From NCBI GenBank assembly GCA_024643405.1, contig JAHENA010000001.1:1-64000 (forward strand): a DNA stretch of 64,000 nucleotides, written 5' to 3'. This document shows positions 8,408 to 18,648 of this stretch, piece by piece. Each line of letters opens with the position of its first letter. Positions within the stretch are counted from its first letter, which is position 1. The translations under genes and the position numbers were made by a program. The notes below the pieces were generated by a model that worked only from the letters and a program-made list of their open reading frames with translations, did no database searches and had not been told where the DNA came from. The DNA is from Flavobacteriales bacterium (GTDB lineage Bacteria; Bacteroidota; Bacteroidia; Flavobacteriales; Flavobacteriaceae).

Positions 8408-11254
8408 TTAGTTAATTAATAATCGCTTTGAAACAGAAGTAGTTTTCGTTGTAAAATTTACAATGTATAGACCTTGGGGAATACCTGATATATCAAATTT
8501 ATAATATTTTTGAAAGTCACCTTTAAAATTTGAGATTAATTTTCCAGTTACATCATAGATTGAAACAGATTCAATAGCCTTGTTTATTTGAAATGAGTTC
8601 GTTGCCGGATTTGGATATAAAATAAAATCTTTTGCCTTTGTTATATCATTGTTGCTTAGTGTGGATGCTTTATTTCCATAGATTTTAAATGTTCCAGCAG
8701 CAAGGTTAATAGTACTTAAAGTGTTACTTACAGTGATTGAAGTACTACCTGTCTCATCCATTAAATCATACCAAATCCCAGTATTAGGAAAGTTTGGAGT
8801 TACATTTTGTGCAACAACATCAAAGTTTGCTAAAATAATTACATCCTTTAAACTTGATGATGGAAGTGTGTTATCATACACATGAATTTTAGGAGTTAAG
8901 GTTCCAGAATTGATTGTATAATCACCTTCAAAAACCGCTTCCTGTGTTTTTAATTGAATCATTCTGGACCAGTCATCATAAACTTGTTTCCTATTAGGAT
9001 TGCCAAGCCAGTTTTCAGACCATTGAGGCTGTGGTTTTGTGCTTAATTTACAGTCTCCAGAGATGCCGTCATAATCAGAGTTTACAGTGACACCATCAGA
9101 ACATAACCAGATAGAATCATCCATACCTAAATCTGCAAAATGCCAGACCATTTTAGGCCCGGGAATGGTTAAGGTCACTGCACCAAGCGTCGACATTCTT
9201 GCTAAAGCGGTATTTAAATCTTTAATATCATATCCGGTTCCAGTTTTTCCAAAGGTGGTCATTTCATACATGATTCGATCTTTATCATGACTTTCAGGAT
9301 ACCCCAGAGTACGTTTGGCCGTAAACCCATGAGCAACATTACCCATTCTGTCAAAATTACTGGCGTTGCCATTTGATAGGTCTTTGTAAGCATTCCACAT
9401 TTCGCTCCACATCATGATGCCTTTTCCTTCATTTATTTTATAATTAGCCCATTCTTGTTCCTCTAAATCACTTCCTAAATGCTCAAAAATAACATAATGT
9501 GTTGGGTCTAAACTCCAAGAATAATCTGCATAAAATTTTAAAACAGCTACTCTATCAGCTTGGTAACTATCTGTACAAGAATAATTGCTGTCTGTACAAT
9601 TCTGGGTAAATCCTTTGGTTAAGTCCCATCTAAACCCATCAATTTTGAATTCTTCAATCCATTGTTTAATAACACGTTTGGTATAATCTTTAGTAGAATT
9701 TTTTTGATGATTAAAGTCATAACCCACGCTGTAAGTGTGTTTTGCTACTGTATTAAAATAAGGGTTTTCAATAGTTGGTTCCCCATAACTATCTCCATAT
9801 CGGTTGTCGTTCCACATTCTAACCATAGAATTTTGGCCAAAGGCATGATTAAGTGCAACATCCAGAATAACGGCGATTCCGTTTTGGTGGCAAACATCTA
9901 CGAGTTCTTTTAATTTATCTTTTGTGCCGTAATATTTATCTAAAGCTAAGTGAAAAGAAGTATTATACCCCCAGCTTTCATTGCCCTCAAATTCCATAAC
10001 GGGCATGAGTTCAATGGCGTTTATATTTAAATTTTTAAAATAGGATATTTTATCAATAATATCCTGAAAATTTCTATCAGCATCAAAATCTCGTAATAAA
10101 ACCTCATAAACTACTAAATCTTCTTTTTTGGGTTTATTAAAGTTGTTGATTTGCCAATTATAGGCAGTTTGATTGGTTTGCAAAACAGACACAGCATATT
10201 TCTGACCTAAAGGATAGGTTGGTAAATTAGGATATGTTGTTGCTGGAATATCATTGTCGTCATACGGATCTAATATCAACGTTGAATATGGATCGGCTGC
10301 TTTAACTAATGATAGGGCAGAGCCTAATGGTGTTTTATCAACCACCCAATATTGATAGGTTTCAATTTGCCCAGGCGTTAAACCAGACAAAGTAATCCAA
10401 TATTTACTTCGAGTAGGATCATATTTCATGACGTAACTTGAGTTTGGTTGCCAATTATTAAAACTGCCGACAACATAGATGTAGTCTTTACTTGGAGCGA
10501 AGAGCACTAATACAGCCTCAGTATTACTTAAATAGGTGATTCCATCTTGATATGACGTCGGCATAATGGCTGAAGCGGTGGTTTGATTTATTAAAACATC
10601 AAAATTTTTGGTTTTCACACCTGTTCCTACAAGTGTGACTTGTAATTCATAATGTTGATATTGGGTAATATTAGAGTGGGTAAATGTATAAGATGAAATA
10701 TTATTTTGGGTGTTTATTATCGTGCCATTGGCTGTTAAAACATAATTGGCATTTCCACCGGTATTTGAGGCGGAAACATTGAGTGATCCACCTGAATTTA
10801 ATAGAGTGGTTGAGTTTTGAGTGGGGTTATTTAATATTAATTGAAAAACACCTACGGGCAATCCTAAATCAATTGTTTGTTGACTCCCATCAGTACTTCT
10901 TAAAACGATATTTATGGAAGTTATAGCACCTGAACCAGTATAGCTATAAAATTCTTTTATTGAAGGTGTTAAATCTAGTTTATAAATATTGCCTGAGACT
11001 AATTGAAGGGCAGGTTGTGCACTATTGTTACCCCAAGTGCCTATAACGTTTTGCCAAGCAGTATTATCATCAATGGTTACTCCAGTATGAGCATAAATAA
11101 TACCTGAATAGGATTCTAAACCAGTCCCTGTTTTGTCAAATAATATGGTAGCCGAATTGGTTTCTTCTGGGATTGAACCTCCTTGCCAGGATATTTGAGC
11201 ATTGCTAGGAATAGAAAATAAAGCTAAGGAAATTATAAGTAAAAGTTTTTTCAT
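8408..11254 (-). CDS. GH13 alpha-amylase family protein with N-terminal CBM/E-set domains and T9SS C-terminal sorting domain
   Basis: ELMPVMEFEGNESWGYN, DVALNHAFG, GFRWDLTKGFTQN, VIFEHLG, PESHDKDR; IYVVGSFNNWQPN CBM48-like; C-terminal LYPNPATNSFQI...GLYIVNFTT. Confidence 0.9.
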   Translation of the reverse strand: MKKLLLIISLALFSIPSNAQISWQGGSIPEETNSATILFDKTGTGLESYSGIIYAHTGVTIDDNTAWQNVIGTWGNNSAQPALQLVSGNIYKLDLTPSIKEFYSYTGSGAITSINIVLRSTDGSQQTIDLGLPVGVFQLILNNPTQNSTTLLNSGGSLNVSASNTGGNANYVLTANGTIINTQNNISSYTFTHSNITQYQHYELQVTLVGTGVKTKNFDVLINQTTASAIMPTSYQDGITYLSNTEAVLVLFAPSKDYIYVVGSFNNWQPNSSYVMKYDPTRSKYWITLSGLTPGQIETYQYWVVDKTPLGSALSLVKAADPYSTLILDPYDDNDIPATTYPNLPTYPLGQKYAVSVLQTNQTAYNWQINNFNKPKKEDLVVYEVLLRDFDADRNFQDIIDKISYFKNLNINAIELMPVMEFEGNESWGYNTSFHLALDKYYGTKDKLKELVDVCHQNGIAVILDVALNHAFGQNSMVRMWNDNRYGDSYGEPTIENPYFNTVAKHTYSVGYDFNHQKNSTKDYTKRVIKQWIEEFKIDGFRWDLTKGFTQNCTDSNYSCTDSYQADRVAVLKFYADYSWSLDPTHYVIFEHLGSDLEEQEWANYKINEGKGIMMWSEMWNAYKDLSNGNASNFDRMGNVAHGFTAKRTLGYPESHDKDRIMYEMTTFGKTGTGYDIKDLNTALARMSTLGAVTLTIPGPKMVWHFADLGMDDSIWLCSDGVTVNSDYDGISGDCKLSTKPQPQWSENWLGNPNRKQVYDDWSRMIQLKTQEAVFEGDYTINSGTLTPKIHVYDNTLPSSSLKDVIILANFDVVAQNVTPNFPNTGIWYDLMDETGSTSITVSNTLSTINLAAGTFKIYGNKASTLSNNDITKAKDFILYPNPATNSFQINKAIESVSIYDVTGKLISNFKGDFQKYYKFDISGIPQGLYIVNFTTKTTSVSKRLLIN

Positions 11255-11276
11255 AACTGGTATATATTAAATAGGA

Positions 11277-11312
11277 AAAAAGGAGTTGTTCAAATAAGTA
11301 CAACTCCTTTTT
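11277..11312. terminator. Terminator-like hairpin AAAAAGGAGTTGT-N10-ACAACTCCTTTTT between susE-like gene and amylase gene
   Basis: 13-bp stem (11277-11289 / 11300-11312) with terminal T/A tracts; intra-operon position. Confidence 0.8.
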
Positions 11313-11331
11313 AAATTTACAATCAAATAAA

Positions 11332-12684
11332 TTATCTTTTAAGCAAAGAATATCTAGGACCATCAGGGTCATTAAAATCTATAGTGATAACATAGTTTCC
11401 AGCAGTTACAGAAATATCATTTCCTGAATCACTATCCAAAATATTGTCTCCATTGGCATCACCTAAATCACCGGACCACGTGTTATCAGCTCTGAATTTA
11501 ATGGCTCCATCAATTAAAGTGATATCATCTCCAAACATTACTCCAGGTTGTACTTCTGTTAGTGCGGCATCAGGACCATCGGCTCCCCAATTATTATAAC
11601 CAGAACCAACTACTCCCCAAACAGGTGCTGCAACTATAGAATATGAATTATCTTTAAGGTCCATGGTTATAAGATAATGACCAGCTGTAACTGCGATATC
11701 ATTACCACTATCAGTATCTAAAATTCCATCAAGGTTAGCATCACCTAAATCACCAGACCAGGTATTTAAAGGTCTTATTTTAATGGCGCCATCAATTAAT
11801 TTTACACCAACTTTAAAGGTATCTGTAGTGTAGTCGTAATGGAATTTTGCATCCGGACCAGCATTACCCCAATCATTATAACCAGAACCTACAACCCCCC
11901 ATGAAAAAGGTTCAATGGTATAAGACATATCATTTAAGTCTATTGTAATTTTATAATCACCTGCGGTCACAGCAATGTCGTTACCTGGATCTGTATCTAA
12001 AATACCATCTAGATTAGCATCACCAACGTCACCGCTCCAAGTATTATCTTCACGGAACTTGATTGCTCCATCTACTAAATTGACATAAGATACAATAACA
12101 CCTGCCGCTGCGGTTGTATAAAATTGGGCATCGGGACCAGCACCGCCCCAATCATTATAACCAGAACCAACAACTCCCCATGAAGAAATGGCAAAGCCTC
12201 CTCCTGTATCAACGATTTCAGGTAAAAATAAGGTTAAGGTTTGAACAGAAGATAAGGTTTCTATAGCATTGGCGCCAGAATAGGCTCTTAATCTAAAATA
12301 AACATCACCCGTATTTGGGTTTTCAGTATTTGGGTCGTTATCAAGACCTGCATCAGATGCCATTGATAATAATTTTCCTATAGTTACTGCTTGATCATTT
12401 CCAGAAGTACTTCCAATGACTATTAAATCTGTGAAATCTCCAGAGACAGAACCTTGTAATTCATAATTTACAGCTACCGGTACTTCAAAACTTTGAGATT
12501 CCCAAGTAAAACGTTCACCAATATTTGCTGAAGTTGCAGAAGTTAAAACATATTGTTGTAAAAAGTTGTTAGTAAAGGCGAACTCACCGGGAGCCTTAGC
12601 CGTGAATACTAATTCATCTTTTTCACAAGAATTGAAGCCTAAAAGAGCTACAATCAAGACTAATAAAATTTTTATTTTTTTCAT
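11332..12684 (-). CDS. susE: SusE/SusF-like outer-membrane starch-binding lipoprotein with three tandem repeats
   Basis: Lipobox GFNSC; SusE N-terminal domain; three repeats beginning WGVVGSGYN(D/N)WG; downstream of susD. Confidence 0.85.
   Translation of the reverse strand: MKKIKILLVLIVALLGFNSCEKDELVFTAKAPGEFAFTNNFLQQYVLTSATSANIGERFTWESQSFEVPVAVNYELQGSVSGDFTDLIVIGSTSGNDQAVTIGKLLSMASDAGLDNDPNTENPNTGDVYFRLRAYSGANAIETLSSVQTLTLFLPEIVDTGGGFAISSWGVVGSGYNDWGGAGPDAQFYTTAAAGVIVSYVNLVDGAIKFREDNTWSGDVGDANLDGILDTDPGNDIAVTAGDYKITIDLNDMSYTIEPFSWGVVGSGYNDWGNAGPDAKFHYDYTTDTFKVGVKLIDGAIKIRPLNTWSGDLGDANLDGILDTDSGNDIAVTAGHYLITMDLKDNSYSIVAAPVWGVVGSGYNNWGADGPDAALTEVQPGVMFGDDITLIDGAIKFRADNTWSGDLGDANGDNILDSDSGNDISVTAGNYVITIDFNDPDGPRYSLLKR
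11335..12180 (-). repeat. Three tandem about 92-95 aa starch-binding repeats (W169-F260, W262-P354, W356-R450 of the SusE-like protein)
   Basis: Shared segments WGVVGSGYNxWGxxGPDA, DGAIKxRxxNTWSGDxGDANxDxILDxDxGNDIxVTAG. Confidence 0.9.
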
Positions 12685-12700
12685 TGTATTTTTTTTAAAA

Positions 12701-14290
12701 TTAATAACCAGGGTTTTGTTTTAAGTTTGGATTGGCGCTTAAATCTGTATTTGGAATTGGGAAAAGATCTCTATATGCATCTGTAGTAGTTCCTCCAGGT
12801 ACATTGCCTTTCCATGGCCAAATTGAGTTTGCTGTGAATTTTCCAAAACGTATTAAATCTGTGCGTCTATGGCATTCCCAATACAATTCACGAGCTCTTT
12901 CGTCTAAAATAAAATCTAGAGTTAAATCAGCTCCTGAAATATTACCAGAAGTATTTCCATAAGCTCTTTCTCTTAAATCGTTAATTAATCCAAGTGCTGT
13001 GCCGGCGTCACCGCCACCACCTCTTAAGTTAGCTTCGGCATAAATTAAATAAGCATCGGCCAGCCTGAATAATGGAAAATCTGTATCTGGAAATTCACCA
13101 GAAGTATCTGATCCAGGGTTACCTGAACTATCTAAATTCTTGTATTTAGCTATGGCATATCCATCTGTAAATTTAGAAATATTTGCAATTTCTAAAGATT
13201 GTCCTGCGGTATAAAATAATTCTCTTCCATCAGCCGAATTTTCCATACCAGGAAATTTTTCAACAAAAGTACTGGTAGTTCTAATACCGGCCCATCCGCC
13301 ATTAACACCAAAATCTGCAGGGCTCATACTTCCACCTATGGAAGCATGGATTACAGTAGTCATCATTCCGTAAGCCTGTGTATTTAAGCCATCAAATTCA
13401 ATTGGAAAAATCATTTCATTGGAAAGATGATTGTCAGCTAAGAATAAATACGTGTAATTAGGTTCTAAACTATAAATACCTGAGTTTATCACTTTTTCAG
13501 CCTGAATTCTCGCATCTGCATATCTTCCTGAGCCAAGGTAAACTTCGGCGTTTAAATATAAGTTAGATAATAACATCCATGCCGCTGCTTGATCAGCACG
13601 TCCGTATTCATTTAAACCGGCAGGCACTAATTCACTATCAATAGCTAGTAATTCAGATTCAATATAATTAAATAAATCTTGTGCATTTGTTTGCGGTGGT
13701 AAGAAGGCTCCAATAGGATCTGCTTCTGTTGTAAAAGGCACATTACGATAAAAATCCAAAGCGTGATAATAACTAAGTGCTCTCATAAATCGAGCTTCGG
13801 CTCTAAACGTTTGAATGTCTTCTCGTAAATTTGCATCTACTCCTCTTTCATTTAATTTATCATCAGAAGTTTGTCTTAAAAATTCATTTGCTAAACCAAT
13901 TTGATATAAAATTCTATCATACATGGTTCTGATAAATTCGTTTCCAGGAGTCCAGTTTTGGTAATGAAGGTCTTTAATCGTTCCATCATTCCAGCCAATA
14001 ACGGCTTCATCTGTTGTTAATTCTTGTAGGTTCCAATATAAACGCAAATAGTTTGAGAAACCTTCATCTAATCCAGCTAAGTCAGGATTTCCCGCAGGTC
14101 CTTGTTGACCGCTTATGGAGATACCTGCATAAATTTTTGCTAAAAAAGATTTATAGGAGTCCGGATTATCAAAAACCGAAACAGATGTTTCCAGATTTAT
14201 TGGTTTTAAATCATCAATTTCACTTGTACATGAAACAATGAAAGAAACGCAACAAAACAAAAACACTACTTTTTTAAAATTGTTTAACAT
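12701..14290 (-). CDS. susD: RagB/SusD family nutrient uptake outer membrane protein
   Basis: Lipobox FIVSC; RADQAAAWMLLSNLYLNAEVYLG, FPLFRLADAYLIYAEA, DERARELYWECHRRTDLIRFGKF, LFPIPNTDLSANPNLKQNPGY. Confidence 0.95.
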   Translation of the reverse strand: MLNNFKKVVFLFCCVSFIVSCTSEIDDLKPINLETSVSVFDNPDSYKSFLAKIYAGISISGQQGPAGNPDLAGLDEGFSNYLRLYWNLQELTTDEAVIGWNDGTIKDLHYQNWTPGNEFIRTMYDRILYQIGLANEFLRQTSDDKLNERGVDANLREDIQTFRAEARFMRALSYYHALDFYRNVPFTTEADPIGAFLPPQTNAQDLFNYIESELLAIDSELVPAGLNEYGRADQAAAWMLLSNLYLNAEVYLGSGRYADARIQAEKVINSGIYSLEPNYTYLFLADNHLSNEMIFPIEFDGLNTQAYGMMTTVIHASIGGSMSPADFGVNGGWAGIRTTSTFVEKFPGMENSADGRELFYTAGQSLEIANISKFTDGYAIAKYKNLDSSGNPGSDTSGEFPDTDFPLFRLADAYLIYAEANLRGGGGDAGTALGLINDLRERAYGNTSGNISGADLTLDFILDERARELYWECHRRTDLIRFGKFTANSIWPWKGNVPGGTTTDAYRDLFPIPNTDLSANPNLKQNPGY

Positions 14291-14316
14291 AATTTTTTTC
14301 TTTTATAGTTCATTTT

Positions 14317-17247
14317 TTATTTAAAATTAAAGTTCAATCCCAATGAGAATATTCTTGGCTTAGGATAAACATTGTTGTCAATACCACTTGATATTTCTGG
14401 ATCTAATCCTGTATAATTGGTTATTGTAAATAAATTTTGTCCAATTAAAGAGGCGCGTAGAGTCATTTTTTCAAACGGTATGGTATAGCCTAAGGAAATG
14501 TTATCCAATTTCATAAATGAGGCATTTTCAACATATAAATCTGAAAACTGCTGATTATTTATAAATCCTGTTTTTATAGCGTCAACGCTACCATTTCCAT
14601 AATAATCGCCAATTTGATTTAAAATGGCTTGACCGTAACCGTTAGCGGATCTAAAGTTATTATACATATAGTTACCTAAACTACCTCTCAATGTAAAATT
14701 AAAATCTAAATTCTTATAATTCATACTTGAAGTAAATCCAAAAAAGGCATCAGGTGTTCCAGATTGGAATCTATATTTATCACTGTCATTAATAATGTTA
14801 TCGCCGTTTAAATCAATATAAACGCCTTCAAGTGGCGCACCACCAGCATCAACAACTTGTTTATAAACATAAAAACTACCAGGTTCGGCGTTCAAGGCGT
14901 TAATTTGAATGGTATTACCAACACCACCAGCTATACCACCAACTGGTTGACCAGGAAAGTTAGGGTCATCAGTTAAAGTAAGTTTGGTAATTTCAACGTC
15001 GCTTACAGTGAAATTGGCGCTTACATCCCATGAAAAATCCTTTGATTTGACAGGCGTTGCATTAATTCCAATTTCTATTCCCCTACTAACCGTTTCCCCT
15101 ACGTTTTGATCTAAAAAGTTTTCAAGGTTACTGCCTCCGGGCACTTGAGAATATTGTAATAAATCTTTGTTTTTTCTGTAATAGAAGTCCAAAGTACCAG
15201 TGATTTTATTATTAAAGAGTCCGTAATCAACACCCGCGTTATACATGGTGGCTTCTTCCCATTTAATATCTTCATTGTAACCTTCAGGTCTGATGGTAGG
15301 GATGAATTCTGATCCAAACTGGTATTGTGATTTAATATCGCCTCCAGTATAAACACCTAGATAAGGGAATGAACCTCCTATTTCTTGTTGCCCAGTGATA
15401 CCCCAACTTAATCTTAGTTTTAAATTAGAAATAACATTAGAGCCTTTAAGGAAATCTTCATCAGAAGCTAACCAAGAAAAAGCAGCTGATGGGAAATCGG
15501 CATTTCTGTTATCTTTTGAAAAACGGGACGAAATATCTCTTCTATAGGTAGCCGTAAAAATATATTTGCTAGCTAATGTAAAATTTGCTCGGGCAAAATA
15601 AGACTCTAAAATTAATTGAAATGGCTCGGCAAGTAATCCATTACTATATCCTTCGGTACTTGGTGAATCATAACCTCCTGTTGATGTATCTCTATTTCTG
15701 TTATAACTAATATTATAAAATCTTTGATAGGTATGACCAGCGGTCATATCAACACCAGATAACAGAGATCCGTCAAAATTCTTTTTATAATTTAAGTAGA
15801 AATCTAACAATCTGTTTTTGTTAATACCATTATAAGTACCAGAGCTTGGATATTGACCAGTGTTATTATTGTTGAAACCAGCATTTCTATCAGTAAAATA
15901 TCTTCCGTCATATTCCTCATAATCAAATCCTGCGTTTACATTTAAACGTAATTCAGGTAAAAAATGAAACTTATAATCTAATTGAATATTAGATATGTTT
16001 CTTTTGGCTCTTTGTCTGTTATCTCTTAACATTAATAAAGAAACAGGATTTCTGGGTGCTAGGTTGGCAACGCCATCACCATCTTCAAATTCAAAATAAC
16101 CTCCCCAGTTTCCTTCTACAGGTTGTGTAGGATCAAAAAATAAAGCACTTCCAATAGCACCTTCATTCGCAAATCGATTATCAACTAAACTTCCTTTTGA
16201 AGAGACATTCACTTTTAAATGGTCATCTAAAAAGCGATTTTCAAAATTAAGGTTAATGGCATTTCTGCGATATTGAGATGTTTTTAAAACACCATTTTGA
16301 TTAGATAAGTTATAATTCACTCTGATAGAACCATTTTCAAACCCTTTAGATAAAGTCAAGTTATGAATACCACCTTCAGCATGCTGATAAATTTCATCTT
16401 GCCAATCAGTATTTGCATTCCCCAAAAAACTTGGGTCTTCTCTATTATCTATAACGTATTTTCTTAATTGAGAAGCGCTCAAAACATCTACTTTGTCAAT
16501 AATTTGACCAGTAGAAGCTTGAACATCATATTCAACATTTAAAGGTGTTTTTGATTTCCCTTTTTTAGTTGTAATGATTACCACACCAGCAGTTGCTCTT
16601 GACCCATAAATGGCGGTTGCAGAGGCATCTTTTAAAATGGTATAACTTTCAATTTCGTTTGGATTAATAGAGTTTAAACTACCACCACTTAATGGAATTC
16701 CATCAACCACAATCAATGGGCTGTTATTGGCACTAAGTGATCCACCATTTCTAATTCTAATTTCAGCACCTGCTCCTGGATTACCAGAAGAAGTAGTAAT
16801 TCGAACTCCGGCAGATTTACCTGCTAAGAGATTTTCTGGAGAGACGATGGCTCCTTTGTTAAATTCTTCTGAATCAATTCTGTCTAAAGATCCTGTGGCA
16901 TCTTTGACCGTTGTTGATCCATAACCTATAATTACCACCTCATTTAGTTGGGCGGTATTCTCAGTAAGTCCAACATTTAATGTTGATTGACCGGTATAAG
17001 TAATCTCTACCGGATTATAACCCACAAATGAAAACACTACAATGTCTCCATTTTTTAAGTTAATTTGATACTTACCATCAAAATCTGTTGCCGTTCCAGT
17101 GGCAGTTCCTTTAATTAGGATATTCACTCCTGGAAGCGGTATTGCAGTTGATTGTTCTGTCACTGTTCCTGTTACTGTAGTTTGCCCAAATATCCAAATA
17201 GGGGCAAAAAATAGAATGAACAGCAAGCTACTTAAAGTTGTTTTCAT
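14317..17247 (-). CDS. susC: SusC/RagA family TonB-linked outer membrane protein
   Basis: Carboxypeptidase-like N-terminal domain, plug SAGVRITTSSGNPGAGAEIRIRNGGSLSANNSPLIVVDGIPL, C-terminal TIPFEKMTLRASLIGQNLFTITNYTGLDPEI. Confidence 0.97.
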   Translation of the reverse strand: MKTTLSSLLFILFFAPIWIFGQTTVTGTVTEQSTAIPLPGVNILIKGTATGTATDFDGKYQINLKNGDIVVFSFVGYNPVEITYTGQSTLNVGLTENTAQLNEVVIIGYGSTTVKDATGSLDRIDSEEFNKGAIVSPENLLAGKSAGVRITTSSGNPGAGAEIRIRNGGSLSANNSPLIVVDGIPLSGGSLNSINPNEIESYTILKDASATAIYGSRATAGVVIITTKKGKSKTPLNVEYDVQASTGQIIDKVDVLSASQLRKYVIDNREDPSFLGNANTDWQDEIYQHAEGGIHNLTLSKGFENGSIRVNYNLSNQNGVLKTSQYRRNAINLNFENRFLDDHLKVNVSSKGSLVDNRFANEGAIGSALFFDPTQPVEGNWGGYFEFEDGDGVANLAPRNPVSLLMLRDNRQRAKRNISNIQLDYKFHFLPELRLNVNAGFDYEEYDGRYFTDRNAGFNNNNTGQYPSSGTYNGINKNRLLDFYLNYKKNFDGSLLSGVDMTAGHTYQRFYNISYNRNRDTSTGGYDSPSTEGYSNGLLAEPFQLILESYFARANFTLASKYIFTATYRRDISSRFSKDNRNADFPSAAFSWLASDEDFLKGSNVISNLKLRLSWGITGQQEIGGSFPYLGVYTGGDIKSQYQFGSEFIPTIRPEGYNEDIKWEEATMYNAGVDYGLFNNKITGTLDFYYRKNKDLLQYSQVPGGSNLENFLDQNVGETVSRGIEIGINATPVKSKDFSWDVSANFTVSDVEITKLTLTDDPNFPGQPVGGIAGGVGNTIQINALNAEPGSFYVYKQVVDAGGAPLEGVYIDLNGDNIINDSDKYRFQSGTPDAFFGFTSSMNYKNLDFNFTLRGSLGNYMYNNFRSANGYGQAILNQIGDYYGNGSVDAIKTGFINNQQFSDLYVENASFMKLDNISLGYTIPFEKMTLRASLIGQNLFTITNYTGLDPEISSGIDNNVYPKPRIFSLGLNFNFK

Positions 17248-17283
17248 ACAATACTTTTAAATTAGTGTAATAATTTAGTTTGA

Positions 17284-17299
17284 TATATTTTTACTTCTC
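17284..17299 (+). repeat. 16-mer TATATTTTTACTTCTC, copy 1 (susC upstream region); copy 2 at 18658-18673
   Basis: Exact match to 18658-18673 in the MFS transporter leader. Confidence 0.7.
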
Positions 17300-17358
17300 G
17301 GGTTAAAAACGGCTTAAATTTAAGGTTAAGTTTTAACAAAAAATTGTGAAATCCGCAA

Positions 17359-17372
17359 CGAAAACGTTTGCG
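17359..17372. promoter_or_regulatory. Candidate LacI-family operator CGAAAACGTTTGCG
   Basis: Near-palindrome with central CpG in the susC/lacI divergent intergenic region; second copy 41 bp away. Confidence 0.75.
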
Positions 17373-17399
17373 TGTTGACAACTTTTAAATAATTCTTAA

Positions 17400-17413
17400 C
17401 GTAAACGTTTGCA
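17400..17413. promoter_or_regulatory. Candidate LacI-family operator CGTAAACGTTTGCA
   Basis: Second copy of AAACGTTTGC(G/A)TGTT, centre-to-centre 41 bp from the first. Confidence 0.75.
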
Positions 17414-17529
17414 TGTTCATAACTCGATAATATTTATAGGTGGGTTGATTGGAAAATGTTAAATTAGCTCATTCAGCAAATTTAAAGGACTAAATGTACT
17501 AATTTGAGCCGTATAAAGCAAATTTAAAA

Positions 17530-18603
17530 ATGAGACGAAAAGTCACTCTAAAACAAATAGCAAAAGAATTAGATGTTTCAATATCTACAGTATCAAGAGC
17601 TTTAAATAATAGCAAAGAAATTGGAGAAGAAACACGTCAAAAAATTCAGGCTTTTGCTAAGTTTTATAACTACAAACCGAATAATATTGCACTTAGTTTA
17701 AAAAACCGTAAAACAAAGACCATTGGTATTCTCATTCCTGAAATTGTACATCATTTTTTTTCAACTGTAATCAGGGGTATTGAAATAGTGGCCAATCAAA
17801 GAGGGTACAATGTTATTGTAGGGTTATCAAATGAATCTTTTAGTAAAGAAGTGATAAATATGGAAATGCTTGCCAACGGAAGTATTGATGGTTTTATTTT
17901 ATCAATTTCTAAAGAAACCTTGTTGCTTCAAGACTATCATCACTTTAAAGAAACAATCAGTCAGGGAATTCCAATTGTACTCTTTGATAGAGTGGTAAAT
18001 GATATTGACTGTGATAAGGTAATTGTTGATGATTTTAAGGGTTCTTATAATGCGGTTAAGAAATTAATATCAAATGGTTGTAAAAATATAGCGCTTATAA
18101 CAACAATGGATTATGTAAGTGTAGGTAAGCTAAGAACCCAGGGATATTTGCAGGCTTTAGAAGACAGTAAAATTCATGCCAAAGGAAATTTAATTTTAAA
18201 ATTAGATGATGGTTTAGCTTTAGAAGAACATTTGGATCTCTTAGAAACTGAGATTGAGGAATTTTTTAAAAGGAATACTCGGATTGATGCTATTTTTGCC
18301 GTTAATGAATTGTATGCGGTCACGGCAATGAAAGTCGCCAGAAAGTTAGATTTTAAAATTCCCGAAGACATACAAATAATTGGATTTACAGATGGGGTGT
18401 TATCAAAACATGCCAGACCCAGCTTGACAACCATAAGTCAACATGGCCAAAAAATGGGTGAACAGGCGGCTCATTTGTTAATAGATAGATTACAACTGGA
18501 TACTGAGGATCAAGATGATGAAGTTGTTGATTTTGAAAGAGATATGAACTTTAAAACAGTGGTTGTAGAAACTGAATTAATAGAAAGAGAGTCCACCAAA
18601 TAA
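17530..18603 (+). CDS. LacI-family transcriptional regulator (likely alpha-glucan/maltose PUL regulator)
   Basis: RRKVTLKQIAKELDVSISTVSRALNNSKEIGEETRQKI HTH; KTIGILIPEIVHHFFSTVIRGIE; divergent from susC. Confidence 0.95.
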   Translation: MRRKVTLKQIAKELDVSISTVSRALNNSKEIGEETRQKIQAFAKFYNYKPNNIALSLKNRKTKTIGILIPEIVHHFFSTVIRGIEIVANQRGYNVIVGLSNESFSKEVINMEMLANGSIDGFILSISKETLLLQDYHHFKETISQGIPIVLFDRVVNDIDCDKVIVDDFKGSYNAVKKLISNGCKNIALITTMDYVSVGKLRTQGYLQALEDSKIHAKGNLILKLDDGLALEEHLDLLETEIEEFFKRNTRIDAIFAVNELYAVTAMKVARKLDFKIPEDIQIIGFTDGVLSKHARPSLTTISQHGQKMGEQAAHLLIDRLQLDTEDQDDEVVDFERDMNFKTVVVETELIERESTK

Positions 18604-18634
18604 AATAATTATCATAAGTAATTATATTATTTTA

Positions 18635-18642
18635 TATCTTTG
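18635..18642 (+). promoter_or_regulatory. Candidate -7 box TATCTTTG for the MFS-pgmB-GH operon
   Basis: Exact match to TAnnTTTG, 94 bp upstream of MFS start; -33 element weak. Confidence 0.5.
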
Positions 18643-18648
18643 AGCCAA

